Below, one piece after another: positions 36,680-48,185 of a stretch of DNA of 64,000 bases (its first letter is position 1; each line of letters begins with the position of its first letter). The translations under genes were made by a program, and so were the position numbers. Source of the DNA: Erythroxylum novogranatense. Its lineage: Eukaryota > Streptophyta > Magnoliopsida > Malpighiales > Erythroxylaceae. A model generated the notes under the pieces. It did not search any database, was not told the origin of the DNA, and saw nothing but the letters and a program-made list of their open reading frames with translations. The stretch lies in contig CM057228.1 in assembly GCA_029891385.1 (NCBI GenBank), positions 64,114,523-64,178,522 of the forward strand. The letters run 5' to 3'.

Positions 36680-36855
36680 GTTGTGACCGTGTGCCTGAGC
36701 TCATATACGTTGAGCCATTGGCTCTGAAATATTGGGCTTAAAGCCCCGAAACGTTGGGCATAGCCCTAATCATCGAGCCGAGGCTCGGAATACGTTAGCA
36801 CGAGGCCTGTGCGTTGAGCTTAAAGCTCGAAATCGGTGGCTACACCGGTCACAAC
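36680..36855. repeat. Palindrome ladder enclosed by an outer stem (right LTR of D)
   Basis: Outer arms GTTGTGACCG (36680-36689) and CGGTCACAAC (36846-36855). Two inner stems are better paired than in the left LTR (GAGCCATTGGCTC, GGGCATAGCCC) and one is worse (the 16-bp palindrome has lost bases). The other stems are unchanged. Confidence 0.86.
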
Positions 36856-37699
36856 CGCCATTATCGATCATTTACTATGCATGAATGCACATGTCATTTT
36901 CCAATATCCAATTATCGCATTTCTATTTCCAATTCCAATTAATTACTATTTCGATCATTTTCCAATGTCCTCGGACTTTTAGTCCGGTATTTCATTCCAT
37001 GCATTTACCTTTCGTTTCACTATCACATTTATAATCCAATTTACTAATGCATTCTCACGCACTTATTCTCATTTGCACTTCAATATCACAATCCAATATT
37101 TGAACACCCACGGGTCCAAATCAATCAAAACAATCAATTACATATATCCATCCTTGCATCCTCATGGCAATCAATGCATATAATTAAGAAACACATAAGG
37201 TTGAGAAACCAACTAGGTTACTCACCTATTACTTCCGAGCTAATGCCGGGAAGTTTCCGCCCCGTCGGTCTGACGACGCTCCACTTGGGCCTCTATAAGA
37301 AACAGAGAAAGAACGAGTCACTACAGATGCAATTTGTGCACATGTAGGTGAAATATGCATGTTCATGAATTTTCCGACCCTAAATCCAAATTTCCCCATA
37401 ACAAAATCCGTCTAAAAATTAGAAATCTATTGGCGCTGACGGTGCGCAATTCGGACCTCTATAGGTCCCCAATTAAACAAAACAATGATTAAAGGCTCCG
37501 CTACCCGGGGTCACGTCAATTTTCCGTCCAAAAATTCCCAATTTCTCACAAAATGAAATTAAATGTTCTACGAATCCGATACCTCAAGAATCAGGTCAAT
37601 CGGACGTCGGACGGAAAAGAAATTGACAAAAGAAGCATGAAATCAAAAATTACCAATTAACAAATAAAAATAATAATAATAAAAAAAAAAAAACAAGAG

Positions 37700-37831
37700 T
37701 CAGCCTCGCTGGGGGCGACGTCTCGCCCCAGCGGGGCTGACTTATTCAGCCTCGTCGCTAGGGCGAGGCGTCGCCCTAGCGACGCGGCCCCTCAACGCCT
37801 CGTCACTAGGGCGAGGCGTCGCCCTAGTGAC
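37700..37831. repeat. GC-rich triple-hairpin module (right LTR of D)
   Basis: The second hairpin, 37753-37784, has perfect 14-bp arms (CGTCGCTAGGGCGA) and a GGCG loop. The third, 37802-37831, has perfect 13-bp arms (GTCACTAGGGCGA) and the same loop. Where the second pairs G with C, the third pairs A with T, so the arm change is matched on both sides. The first, ~37706-37733, has a CGTC loop and one bulged G. Confidence 0.88.
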
Positions 37832-40365
37832 CGGGCGTGTCCATTTAAATTTCGTTTTTTTTTTCATTTCCAATTCAATTTTCAACACTTTCCAATTCAA
37901 TTTTCAACACCCATAATTCATTGCACACAATTCTGAAAATTTCCAACTATATCTCGTTGGAAAGCTCAGGGAACCCTCTACAATTCTCAAGAAGACCATA
38001 AAAATCAATTTCACCCTTAAGGGTGTCAAAAATCCCTTCAAAGCTACTGCCTACTCAAATCCCATTAAAACAGAACAGTACATTGAAATTTCCATAACTC
38101 TCAGATTCTTCAGCCAAAAATTACCACATAAATATGCTCAATAATTTCACAATGTCATCTACAACTTTCATGAACAACCCAAAATCAAATTCCATTGCTA
38201 AACAAGTCAATTAATTCACTCAATGTTGCTGTCCCTGAAATCATTCAATTTGAGCAGTAAACTTATAACAAGCATAACTCCCTGTACACAAGTCAGAAAA
38301 ATCAGAACTTTATATCCCTGAAAAGATAAATCCTCAAACTTCAATTTTCATGAAGAACTCAATTTCCACTTTAATTTCTAACAATTTCAAAACTGTCATG
38401 CAAGTTACTCCTATGATCAACAATTCCTAACCTAATGCAGGATCAGTTTTTGCAAAATCATAACTCCCAACTCTGACCTCTAAAAATTATATGCCATATC
38501 TCATTTTCAAGATAATGTCTTCCTCTACAACTTTTCAGAAGATCACTCACACCAATTCAGTCCACAAAATTGCTAAAATTGCTCCCAAGCAGAAAGCTCA
38601 CAAAATCAACACTTTGACTAGGTTTCTCCAAAAAGCATAAAACCAATCAATAGTAATCAGTTCATATCTCCCAATATACAACTCGAAAATTAACAATATC
38701 AGTGGAAATGGAAAGCTAACTCAATATGCCTCAACTTCCATGAAGACCATTTTCCCAAATTCCATCTCAATTAATTTAGAAAAATCAGCAAAGCTCATAG
38801 GGTATGGTTTCGGGTACTGTTCACAGGCAATAAAACAGTAACTTTCCATGCCAAATTTCAACCTATTAGAGTTACAATTTGACAACACCTATTTCACACA
38901 AAAGTGTAGTCAACATCCCAAAGTTTAAGTGGCCACAAACCTCACCTCATTTTCATTTCTATACAATGAGTTATGATTAAAACAGTACAATCAATCAAAA
39001 ACCCTAATTTTCCAGATTTGGTCCAACCTTTGTTTCTCTCATTTCCATTGCCTTTAACACATCATCAAGCATACAAATAACACAAATCAGTTCTTATACC
39101 ATTCATACATGTACTAGGGCTAACACACAAAAATTGGAAGCACTTAATTCTTTCTTTCCAAGTAAAAATCAATCATCAATAAGCCATCACTAATCAAACT
39201 AAAACCACTTCTAACATACTACTTCCAATTAATAATTCAACCTAACCTTATACCCATTAATTCAAACCATATGAGTCATCAATTTAATGCATCAAGAATC
39301 ATAATAAATATACCAAACCTCCCATTCAATGTTTCTACCTACCATGATTCATAAATTCATATACTTAAGCATCATTAAAAACATAATTAAACTAACTTAC
39401 CTAATTAGCCTTTCCACTTCAAAGCACACCAATCTCTCACTTTCTCTACTTTCTTCTAACATCAAACATGTATATCATCATGCCAAAAAGAAAAGAGTGT
39501 ATGCTTGGCCCTTTTTAGAAGGAACAAAGAGGAAGGGAGAGCTAAACACTAAGAAACCTAAAGAACAACAAATGGAGAAGAAGGAAGGTGAAGTTTGGTG
39601 GAGGAAGGATATAAGCAATAACAATGAGGTTTTTCCTTCTTTCCTTTAAGTAACCGAAAACAATAGCTAGGAAAAGACAAATGCAATAAATTAGTTGGAC
39701 ATTTGGCACTTATAAAAAAACAATAAAATAAGGATAAGAGAAAATATTTAATAGGATTTCCTTAATTTGACCTATTCAATTCTACTGGCCCTAATTACAA
39801 TCCCAAAAATAATACCCCCAATAATACAGTGCCATTGGGTAGCAATTTTCGCTCTAGAAAATCGAATAGGTTAATTAATTGGCGACTTTTTTCCGGTCCA
39901 GGAATTTCCAGGAAATTTTCCCGAATCATTTTTTTGAAAATTACCTAAATTGCCCAAAATTGTAAAACATAAGACAGTCCACTCCCAATAATTGATCAAA
40001 CTAGAAAACCACACTTTCCACTTCAAAAACTCATTTAGGCCATGTACCGGCGATTTTGCCGATCCGGAAATTTTCTCCGAATAATTCCAGAAAAATTCTC
40101 ATAAATCCCTAAAAATGTAAAACACTCTATGGCGCACTCCAAATAATTTTTCAAATCCCATTATCACACCAATGTCACAAAAGATCACAATTAGACACTT
40201 ATGCCGGGAAATGTCATGAATGCATGTATGACTATATGCCTGTGCAAAACTCACCATTTATAGAGGCTGCATGACATATGTTCATGCCGAGTTATAATTT
40301 AATACTCCTAACCCGTCCCAATTACTAAAATACCCTTCCCATCGGAGATGGGATGTTACAGTTTA

Positions 40366-40762
40366 TTTTCAATAATTAATATTTTCAATTATGGAAAAAT
40401 AATTGTCAAAGAACAACTCTTAGTTGGATATGAAATGGAAGCAATTTAACTCCGTGAATTAGATATCTATAGATAGATATGGACATTATTTACCTATTCT
40501 AGTCCAAGTACATAGATAGTGTACAAAGTTATATGATATTTGAGATATATGATATTTGTGAAGTATTAAAGATATGTCTATTTGTGAGTTAATATTTGAG
40601 TTCAAGTTACATAGATATTAACTTTAGAAGTAAATCCTAATTAAGGTATATTTTACTTATAAAATTATTATTTATAAGGTGGAAAGGTTTTAATTTAGCA
40701 AGATTGCTAATTAAGTCATGATACATTTTTCATTTGGTAGAAATGATTATTTAGATAATAAG
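40366..40762. other. AT-rich intergenic DNA
   Basis: Continuation of the target of element D. No gene or repeat recognised. Confidence 0.4.
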
Positions 40763-41735
40763 TTCATCATCATCATCATCACTACACCCAGTTCGAAGTC
40801 CCGCAATAAAGTAGGATCTGGAGAGGTCTGATAGTATGCAGCCTTACCCCTATATAGTGGAGAGGTTGTTTCTTATAGACCCACATGTAGATGTGACAAT
40901 AAAAGAGTGATGCAGGTTACATAGTAAATAAGTAAAAATAGCATGTTAAATTATTAGGTAAATAAAATAACAATAAATATATAAATAAAAAAATATAATA
41001 TATAACCAAAGGATATGCTTGATGGTGTCCAAATCTACTAGTACCTGATAAACTATAAAGTCTGACTCTTCTTATCTCTAGTTAAGCTAGGAGTCTTTAA
41101 TTAGAGACCCTGAGGGTATGACAATCTAAGGGTTTTAGATGGCCTTGCAGGATCTGTCCCCATACACCTATCCTAAAAAGCCAAGTTGTAGGCCCGAAAG
41201 CCTTATCCAAGACTTACAACTAGAAAAGGCAGATAGGATATTAGGTTGGACTTTCTATGCGGTAACTACGTAGTAAGAACATTAAAGTGAACATTTCCTA
41301 ATAACTTACTCAACTATTTTGGTGAACTTTAAAAGACATCCTTTACCTTTATCTAGTCATGCTAGACTTTTCTATTTCTAGCCATTGTCTCAATAAGAGC
41401 CAACTCTAACATATCTTTCTTGATCACTTTCCTCCAGTTCTTGTAAGGCCTCCCTTTCTTTCTCTTGTAGTCACTAAGGGTTATTTTCTCACAGCGTCAT
41501 ACCGGAGTATCAGAGGGCCTCTTGCGCACATGCCCAAACTACCTAAACCTAGTCTTTCTCAACTTGTCAACAATACTAGCCACATGTAGTCTGTCGCTCA
41601 CCATACGATTCCAGACCTTTTCTCTTTTGATAATGTCACACAACCACCAAAACATACGCATTTTTGCTACCAACAATTATCTTGTATGTCTACACAATAC
41701 AACAAAAACGACATACAGTAACAGGTGATAAGTGC
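40763..41735 (-). mobile_element. 3' end of an RTE-type LINE
   Basis: On the minus strand, decayed coding sequence at about 41350-41650 reads VASIVDKLRKTRFR, FGHVRKRPSDTPV and KNWRKVIKKDMLELAL. This is the conserved C-terminus of RTE-clade LINE reverse-transcriptase proteins (usually RWFGHV.RRP...APV). The element ends with the familiar plant RTE 3' segment (CAACCTCTCC ... GGGGTAAGGCTGCAT) and a GATGATGAT tail at ~40764-40781, as RTE elements end in short tandem repeats rather than poly(A). It is 5'-truncated and broken by stops. Confidence 0.8.
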
Positions 41736-41738
41736 TAT

Positions 41739-42690
41739 TAAATATGAATGGTAACACTAATGAGTATGCTATGATAGCCTATGTTACTAAAGATATGATG
41801 CTTTAGTAACAATTTTGACATGTTATTGTTGAGTTTAATATGACATTTATTGATAGCTATAAATGCGTTTATATTACATTTTATAAATGCTATAAATTAG
41901 TTATTTGTAAAATTTTAAAATGTTATATATAAACTTTTTTAATATCCTTAAATTGCTATAGATGTGTATTTTGTAACATTTTTAAATGTTAAAGTTATTT
42001 TTCATAACATTGTTTCAATGTCATTATTGAGTTTATTATAGCATTTATTAATAGCTACAAATGATTTTCTTACATTTTGTAAATGTTATTAATTAACTAT
42101 TTATAACATTTTCCAACTTTTACTGATTAGCTTTTCACAACATTATTAAAGGGTTATAAACATGAATTTTGTAATGTTTTAAAAATATTATAGATAAGTT
42201 TTCCATGACATTGATAGAACGTTGTTGTTGAGTTTATTATAGCATTTATTGCTAGCTACAAATGATTTTATATTATATTTTATAAATATTATTAATTAGC
42301 TATTTGTAACATTTTTGAATTGTTATATATTAAATTTTGCAACATCATTAACATGTAGTATATATGAATTTTGTAACATTTTAAAATGTTATAGATAAGT
42401 TTTCCATGACATTGATAGAATGTTGTTGTTAAGATTATTATAGCATTTATTAATAGCTACAAATAATTTTATATTATATTTAATAAATATTATTAATTAG
42501 CTATTTGTAACATTTTAAACTGTTATATATTAACTTTTGCAACATCATTAATATGTAGTAGATATGAATTTTGTAACATTTTAAAATGTTATAGATAAGT
42601 TTTCCATAACATTGATAAAATGTTATTGTTTAGTTTACTATAGCATTGTTGATGCTATTATAATAGTGTTACTAATATATCTTGTGTAAA
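41739..42690. repeat. ~200-bp tandem repeat, possibly inside a decayed TIR transposon
   Basis: Units begin near 41831, 42029, 42230, 42431 and 42631 (last one partial), 198-201 bp each. Each starts with GAGTTTATTATAGCATTTAT or a variant. Outer sequence GTAACACTA (~41744) and TAGTGTTAC (~42667) form a short inverted repeat, and TGTTACTAAAG/CTTTAGTAACA makes a hairpin at ~41781-41810. This could be the subterminal repeat region of a non-autonomous DNA transposon. No transposase. Confidence 0.65.
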
Positions 42691-42898
42691 TTATATAAAT
42701 AATGGTACACTAATGTGGAAACAAAATTTATAACTATAAAATTAACTTTTCAAAACATATTTTGTTGTTCATTAAAGATGAACAAATCATAGATGATAAA
42801 TTCATAGACATTAATAACAAAAAGCAATAACATATGTCTTTAAATCGTTATTCCAAAATAGTTCCTAAATTATTGAAACAAAAATTTCCTTATCATCT

Positions 42899-43464
42899 TC
42901 AATTTTCATGGGCTACCTTCTTATGATTATTCAACCATTTCAAGTATTCTCTGCTGTCCTTTTCTGTCATGTACTCCAATAAAAAGTTCATAGTGCTAGG
43001 TTTGATCCCTCTAATCTCAAGATGCTTGTGGAAAGCCTTCTGCAAATTCTCACCCAAGTCACTGCCAAATTGAAACCCGAAAATGCATTAGCAAAAAACC
43101 ATTAATAGAAACCAACAATTGCAAACTTTCAGGCAATCCATACCATAAGCTTACTTAAAAACAAGGAATTCGTATTACAATCAGGCAATTCATATCACAG
43201 AACTTACATAAAGTCAGGGCCTTTATACGTAAGTTGATCTTCGGAAATACTCGAGTCCTTAATTGCCAAGCCATCGATAGAGATCTCATCAGGAATAGCA
43301 GTGACACCAATCTCCAAAAACTTACTACTGTTATCCTTAGAAATTGTCACAACCAATAGAACACTAGGTGGGGCATTGGATTCAGTATTATCATCATCTT
43401 CATTACCCTCTTCAACTTCGACATTAGGCATATCAACTTCTACTTTGATAGTCTCGTCAAGGTA
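42899..43464 (-). CDS. MAM33/p32 (mitochondrial glycoprotein) family, last two exons only
   Basis: Exon A (about 43464-43208) encodes DETIKVEVDMP, then an acidic stretch, then PPSVLLVVTISKDNS and TAIPDEISIDGLAIKD, ending near QLTYKGPDF. A 146-bp intron (43207-43062) has GT and AG ends. Exon B (43061-42899) encodes DLGENLQKAFHKHLEIRGIK, then STMNFLLEYMTEKDS and a stop at 42899. This is the C-terminal half of MAM33/p32 proteins, doughnut-shaped trimers of the mitochondrial matrix. Upstream of exon A the frame hits a stop and runs into a minisatellite, and the N-terminal half was not found. It may be a truncated pseudogene, or distant 5' exons may exist; the coding parts present are intact. Confidence 0.85.
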
Positions 43465-43483
43465 CTTTCATTTCAACAATACA

Positions 43484-43800
43484 ATTCTCATTTCTATTTA
43501 CAACAATTCCAAATTACAACAATCACAAAGTAATCATAATTTCATTTTCATTTCCTTCCATTTACAACTATTTCCAATTCCAACAATCGCAAAACAATTA
43601 TAATCTCATTTCCATTTCCTTTAATTTCTAATTCCAACAATCACAAAACAATCATAATTCAATTTCCATTTTCTTCTATTTCCAATTCCAACAATCACAA
43701 AACAATCATAATTCCCTTTCCATTTTCTTCCATTTACAACAATTTCCAATTCCAACAATAACAAAACAATCATAATTCTATTTTCATTTCCATTCATAAT
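43484..43800. repeat. ~60-bp minisatellite next to the MAM33 exons
   Basis: About five degenerate units built on TTCCAATTCCAACAATCAC followed by AAAACAATCATAAT and TTCCATTTTCTTCC. It abuts exon A of the MAM33 fragment. The 100-codon ORF on the minus strand here (NYDCFVIVGI repeats) is a by-product. Confidence 0.75.
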
Positions 43801-44980
43801 TCTAATTGAATTTCCAACAATTTCCAACTCCATTTCTAACAATTTCAATTCAAAGTTTGAAAAATGAGGATGAAGTTGAAAGGTATGATATAATTTACAT
43901 AATTGGCAAATAATGCATGACATATCTTTTACAATTGCTCATACACATATATTCATAACATGATCATCAAGTTGAAAGACTTATTCATGACATGAGATCA
44001 AGTTGAAGGATATAACTTTTTTGGAATTTTTTTCCTTATTTAAACATTTGAATCTTCTTTTCATTTCTAACAAACCATAATATTATATACACCATTTCAT
44101 ATTTCGTTCTTAAAATATATATTCCTTTTATAATTTTTAATTGGCATTAATAAATGTAAGTATAAATGATTGGAATCTATAAGTCTACAACATATTCACA
44201 GTTTGACAACAAAAGTTTTTTCAGATACATTCATTACATCGCTTCTTTATACTCAACCATTTTTTCCTAAATGAGTAAATTCAATACCAAATATTAAAAT
44301 AAATTACCATTTCAAAAATATTAACAATGTATCAATTAATGATTTAAGTTTTACAATTTTACAAAATTTGATTATCAATTTTACAATTTCACATTTGATT
44401 ATCAATTTTACATTTGATTATCAATTTCACATTTGATTATTAATTTTATATTTGGTTTAAACATTGATTATCAACTTTCAATTTTAATAATCACCGTATG
44501 TAATACATAATTACATACTAACCCTATTTTATAATTCCATTTCCAATTCCAATTCTAATTTTCATATAATAAATTTAGAACAAAATAACAAAGCCCAAAT
44601 CTACAACTCTTTGCTCACGGTATTCAATCCAACAATTTCAATTTCAACAATTCCATTCTAAATTCAAATTCAAACCAATTCACTACACTTCACATACACA
44701 CAAATCCAACATCTTACCGTAAGCAATTTTATTCCAAAACAAAACCAATTCACAAATCATTCATCCAAAACCGTGACATGAGCAGCAACTTCAACATCCA
44801 TCCACTGACAGCCAACTCACAAATTCATCAACACAAATCTAAATCCAATCCAATTCAACACAAAAAAATTTGTAATTTAAGTTTACCAGCAATTTTTGGA
44901 AACAACAAAATATAAAGAACAGAAGTAAAGTCAACAAACCAAAAAAAAATATTTGAAACCGTCAGGTTTTCAGGTTATGG
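43801..44980. other. AT-rich intergenic DNA
   Basis: Highly AT-rich, with short direct repeats such as CAATTTTACATTTGATTAT at ~44390-44460. No exon of the MAM33 gene and no other gene could be found. Confidence 0.4.
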
Positions 44981-45516
44981 TTCAAATTTTCGAGTTGTCT
45001 ACCTTCACAGACGCGTCGGGGGGTCGGTGACTCGGTGGTGCGACGATGATGTGCTGTGATGTTGCGGTGGATCTTCGAAGGACATCAAACGCAAACCCAT
45101 ATTGTGACTCCAACGAGGATGAGGCAACGAGGAGAGTGATACAAACACTGGGGAGGGCTGGAGGGGACAATCGGAGAAGAGAGGAAACGGCGGCGGTGAT
45201 GAGAAGAGCGCAACGGTGAGAGGCAACAAGATGGTGGCGAGAGAGAGGCGAGAGCGAGGGAGACTATGAGAGAGTGAGGGAGAGAGGGTGAGAGGTAGAG
45301 TAGTCGGGGTCAAGGTGGGTTAGCTTTAGGGTAAATTTTTTTTAAAATTTGTAAAAATGTCCTCCAAGTTTCCAAATTTTATGGTACCGGTCGTTATTTT
45401 TCGATATTTTGGATACTGGTTGGTAACAAATAGAAAACTCAGATATTGGTCGATTTTTTTGGTCGGTATCGAGGTTACTTATCATCGTACCATTATCCGG
45501 CTGGTATGGTATCTTC
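44981..45516. other. GC-richer block and low-complexity flank of element E
   Basis: Position 44982-45320 is richer in G+C, with minus-strand open frames (45005-45313 and 44982-45170) rich in Ser, Pro and Leu. A GT donor-like AAG/GTAGAC lies near 45002. It could be a 5' exon of the MAM33 gene, but no homology is visible, so I do not call it. At 45360-45516 there are repeated GGTACCGGTCG-like strings of unknown origin. Confidence 0.3.
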
Positions 45517-45717
45517 TGTTACGAAACAAAATGAAGAACTGAAGAGAGAGGGAGAGGAGGAGAAAGAGAAGAGTTTAGAAGAAGAGCAGAGAGCTGGAGA
45601 GAGAGAGAGACAGATACACACAAACATTAGCTAATTCATATCACGCTTGTAAGGGAAACGGTTACAATTTTTATAATAGTTACAGCTGTATAACAACTAT
45701 CATATTTTTCCATAATA
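45517..45717 (-). repeat. Element E left LTR
   Basis: About 201 bp, TGTTACGAAAC to CCATAATA (its CA end has mutated). The partner is 46437-46581 plus 50043-50100. Confidence 0.82.
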
Positions 45718-45798
45718 ATCCCTTCTCCTTTAGAAAACCTTGTCCTCAAGGTTACGAAGATTTATAGAATGGACAAAAAATAAACAACCATGTGAACT

Positions 45799-45918
45799 TT
45801 TTTCATCAACTTGACCACTAAGGAAAAGTATCTGCCCTCCAGTAGTAGATTTCCCAGCATCAACATGGCCAATAAACACCACATTCAAATGTCGCTTCTT
45901 TTGATCTTCCATCTCCTC
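45799..45918 (-). pseudogene. Captured fragment of release factor eRF3 (P-loop region)
   Basis: Minus-strand frame encoding EEMEDQKKRHLNVVFIGHV, directly followed by DAGKSTTGGQILFLSGQVD. This is the G1/P-loop start of the GTPase domain of eukaryotic eRF3 (SUP35/GSPT). In EF-1alpha the same place reads differently (INIVVIGHVDSGKST), so eRF3 is the better match. Only about 35 residues are present; the rest of the GTPase domain and the eRF1-binding part are missing. The fragment is one frame off from the Gag-like ORF before it and reads on into the retroelement's own NLEDKVF tail. No function is expected. Confidence 0.85.
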
Positions 45919-46402
45919 TAAAGGCCCAAACACTTTGTGGAGCAGATACTTCTATAGATTTCTCCACTTTTGAACCAACATGATGTTTCTGATAGTTCAA
46001 AGTAGTATTGTCTTTTGGATCTTTCTCCGTTTTATCCCACTTGTCAACTTCTTCGGTCCTGGAATTTCCTCCTAGTTTGGACAACCCATTAACAACTTCT
46101 GCTGAATCAAGCTGCAACAAGCTAATCTCCTCTTCAATATCTTTATATGGTTCAGAGAGTCGACCGACTTTGCTCATCTCATCTTCCGTCAACCTCTCTG
46201 AGTGACTCTGAGACGTCGGGTCTACTGGTTCAACATCTTCTCCTATTTTCTGTAGTGTTTGTATCATCATGTTCCTCAATGTCGTCATTTCTTTTTCTAC
46301 CTTTTTCATTATGTTATTCATTTCTGAAAACATTCTTTCCATCAAACTTTTCAGATTATCCTCCATTTTATGTAGTTTTGCATTCCTTGTACCTTCAACC
46401 AT
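45860..46402 (-). pseudogene. Gag-like N-terminal ORF of element E
   Basis: Open frame. I prefer the ATG at 46402 (MVEGTRNAKLHKMEDNLKSL) over the upstream ATG at 46435, which lies at the primer-binding site edge. The product (~180 residues) starts with a heptad-rich coiled-coil stretch (LKSLMERMFSEMNNIMKKVE), then acidic, Ser-rich sequence. Such N-termini open the Gag of many plant Ty3/gypsy elements. The last ~25 residues are the eRF3 insert read in the wrong frame. It lacks capsid and zinc-knuckle parts. Confidence 0.65.
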
Positions 46403-47054
46403 GGCGTCTCCCAGATTTGAGAGCTCTGATACCAAATGTTATGAAATAAAATGAAGAATTGAAGAGAGAGGGAAAGGAGGAGAAAGAGAAGAGTCCAGAA
46501 GAAGAACAGAGAGTCGTAGAGAGAGACAGAGAGGCATACACACAAACATTAGCTAATTCATATCATGCTTGTGAGGGAAATTGTTGGGCCCCGATTCCTT
46601 TTTCTTAGTAAATAAGCTTGTTTATTTTATTTTGAGGTTTAGTTTGATAATTTTCTTTTGGTTGGAATAATTTGAGGTTTTTATTGCTAAGTTAATAGAA
46701 ATTAAATGAAGGAATTTAGTTAAAAATTAGAATTTGATAAGTTGTTAGAATTTAAAGGAATAAGATGGTGTAAGGGTAATTTAGGAAGATTACTTATTTT
46801 TTTAAGGTTTAAAGCTTTCAAGGAGGGCTACTTTGGTCCTTTTGGCCATTAAAACAAAAAGAAAAGAAGCAAATGGGCATAAGGTCGTGGGAATGAGGGA
46901 AAGCCACGAAAATTGTAAGGAAAAGAAGAGATTTAATGAAACTACAACGTTTTGGGCTTAGGTTTTAAGTTAAGAAGCAAATTGTTAAGTCTTTGGAGAG
47001 AAGACTTACGAAACTACAAAGAAGTGAGAGGAAGAGAGACTTTCGGTGGGAGAG

Positions 47055-47090
47055 AAGAAGAAGAAGAAGAAGAAGAAGAAGAAGAGAGGT
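47055..47090 (+). repeat. (GAA)n microsatellite
   Basis: About ten GAA units in the purine-rich leader of F. Confidence 0.9.
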
Positions 47091-48185
47091 TAGGGCTTTA
47101 GCTTATCTTACTTTAGAAAAGAGAATTGGAGAGTTCTTTAAGAAGGAAAAAGGAAGAGAAAGGGTTTAAGCTTCCATTAAAAGCAAGGAGCAATTTCGTG
47201 GGAGGCTTCTAAGGTAAGAGAAATTTGAAAATTGTTGGTTTTATAGATGGGTTTTGGTTTTAATAGCTTAGGAAAGGCATGAGTAAGGTTATGTAGGTTT
47301 TAATTCATACATTCCTTTCCTTAGAATTTCCAATTTTGATATCTCATATTAACATGGGATTATGGTGCTTGATGAAGGTGAAGAGAGGCAATTGGAGTTA
47401 GAAGAAGGGCAAATTGACCAAAATTAAAGCTAAAGGAATTAAGGTGGGTGGCTTTTTTATAATTGAGTTAATAAGCTACTTAATTGCCTTAAATAAATGA
47501 CATTTAATGCTTTCCTATGACTCTCAAATTTTGAATTAATTACTCTTTGTGATGATTTAAACTTGTATGAGATGTCTTTTGTATGTAAACACATTGTGGA
47601 AACATTTGAAAAATTGTTTGTGAAGTGAAAAAGATTAGAATATGTGATTTCAGAAAAATGCCATTTTGGGCGTTTATGTGTGAATTATGTGAAATGCTTG
47701 TTTATATGGGTTTGAGGTTATCCCTTAAGAGTCAAGTGCACTTATCTAATTCATAGGCTTCTCCCGCTTGTCCGCTAGTGGCCTTGGAGCTCCTCACGGA
47801 ATCTCATAAGTTTTATAGCTACACATGACTGCTTCGCGGGAATGTGTAGTACATTCCGTTGGATCCACCCAAACCAACCTCTATGTGATTATGTGATATG
47901 CTTTGTCTATGTTGTTTTTGTATGTCTATGTTGTTTTTTGTAAATGTTTTGATCAATTGCATATGATGGAGATTTCTTAAGTGCAAAGATGATTTTGGTA
48001 AAATTGCTTTGAAAGTAATTATTAAAGAATGTTTTTGTTTATTCTTGATTATTACATTGTTACCCACTGAGCCATCGAGCTCACACTCCATTTTTCCCTC
48101 CACAGGCGACAAGCGAGAAAATGAGTAAAGGCACCGGATCAAGGCATTACTCCTGTTTTATTTTGATTTTGGAAGTTGGATTTTA

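Larger units (their letters stand above)
28160..40360 (-). mobile_element. Element D: LARD-like non-coding LTR retrotransposon
   Basis: LTRs of 4319 and 4314 bp (28160-32478, 36047-40360) flank a 3568-bp interior with no gag or pol. These sizes match the published LARD design (~4.5-kb LTRs, ~3.5-kb conserved non-coding interior). The minus strand carries a perfect initiator-Met primer-binding site by the right LTR, and a polypurine tract preceded by a pol-like tail by the left LTR. Flanks GTATA (28155-28159) and GTTTA (40361-40365) are a target duplication with one change. LTR ends carry unusually long inverted repeats. The LTR pair is nearly identical, so the insertion is probably recent. 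Confidence 0.92.
36047..40360 (-). repeat. Element D right LTR (5' LTR in element orientation)
   Basis: 4314 bp, partner of 28160-32478. It carries the ladder at 36680-36855, GC module at 37700-37831 and periodic motif at 37912-38770. Differences from the left LTR are mostly single C/G insertions or losses in CG-rich spots. Confidence 0.92.

Noticed and set aside
43621..43923. 100-codon minus-strand ORF with repeated NYDCFVIVGI
   Set aside because: A translation by-product of the minisatellite.
45005..45313. Minus-strand ORF rich in Ser and Pro, a possible first exon of the MAM33 gene
   Set aside because: No homology to MAM33 N-termini; the block is simply GC-richer and low in complexity.
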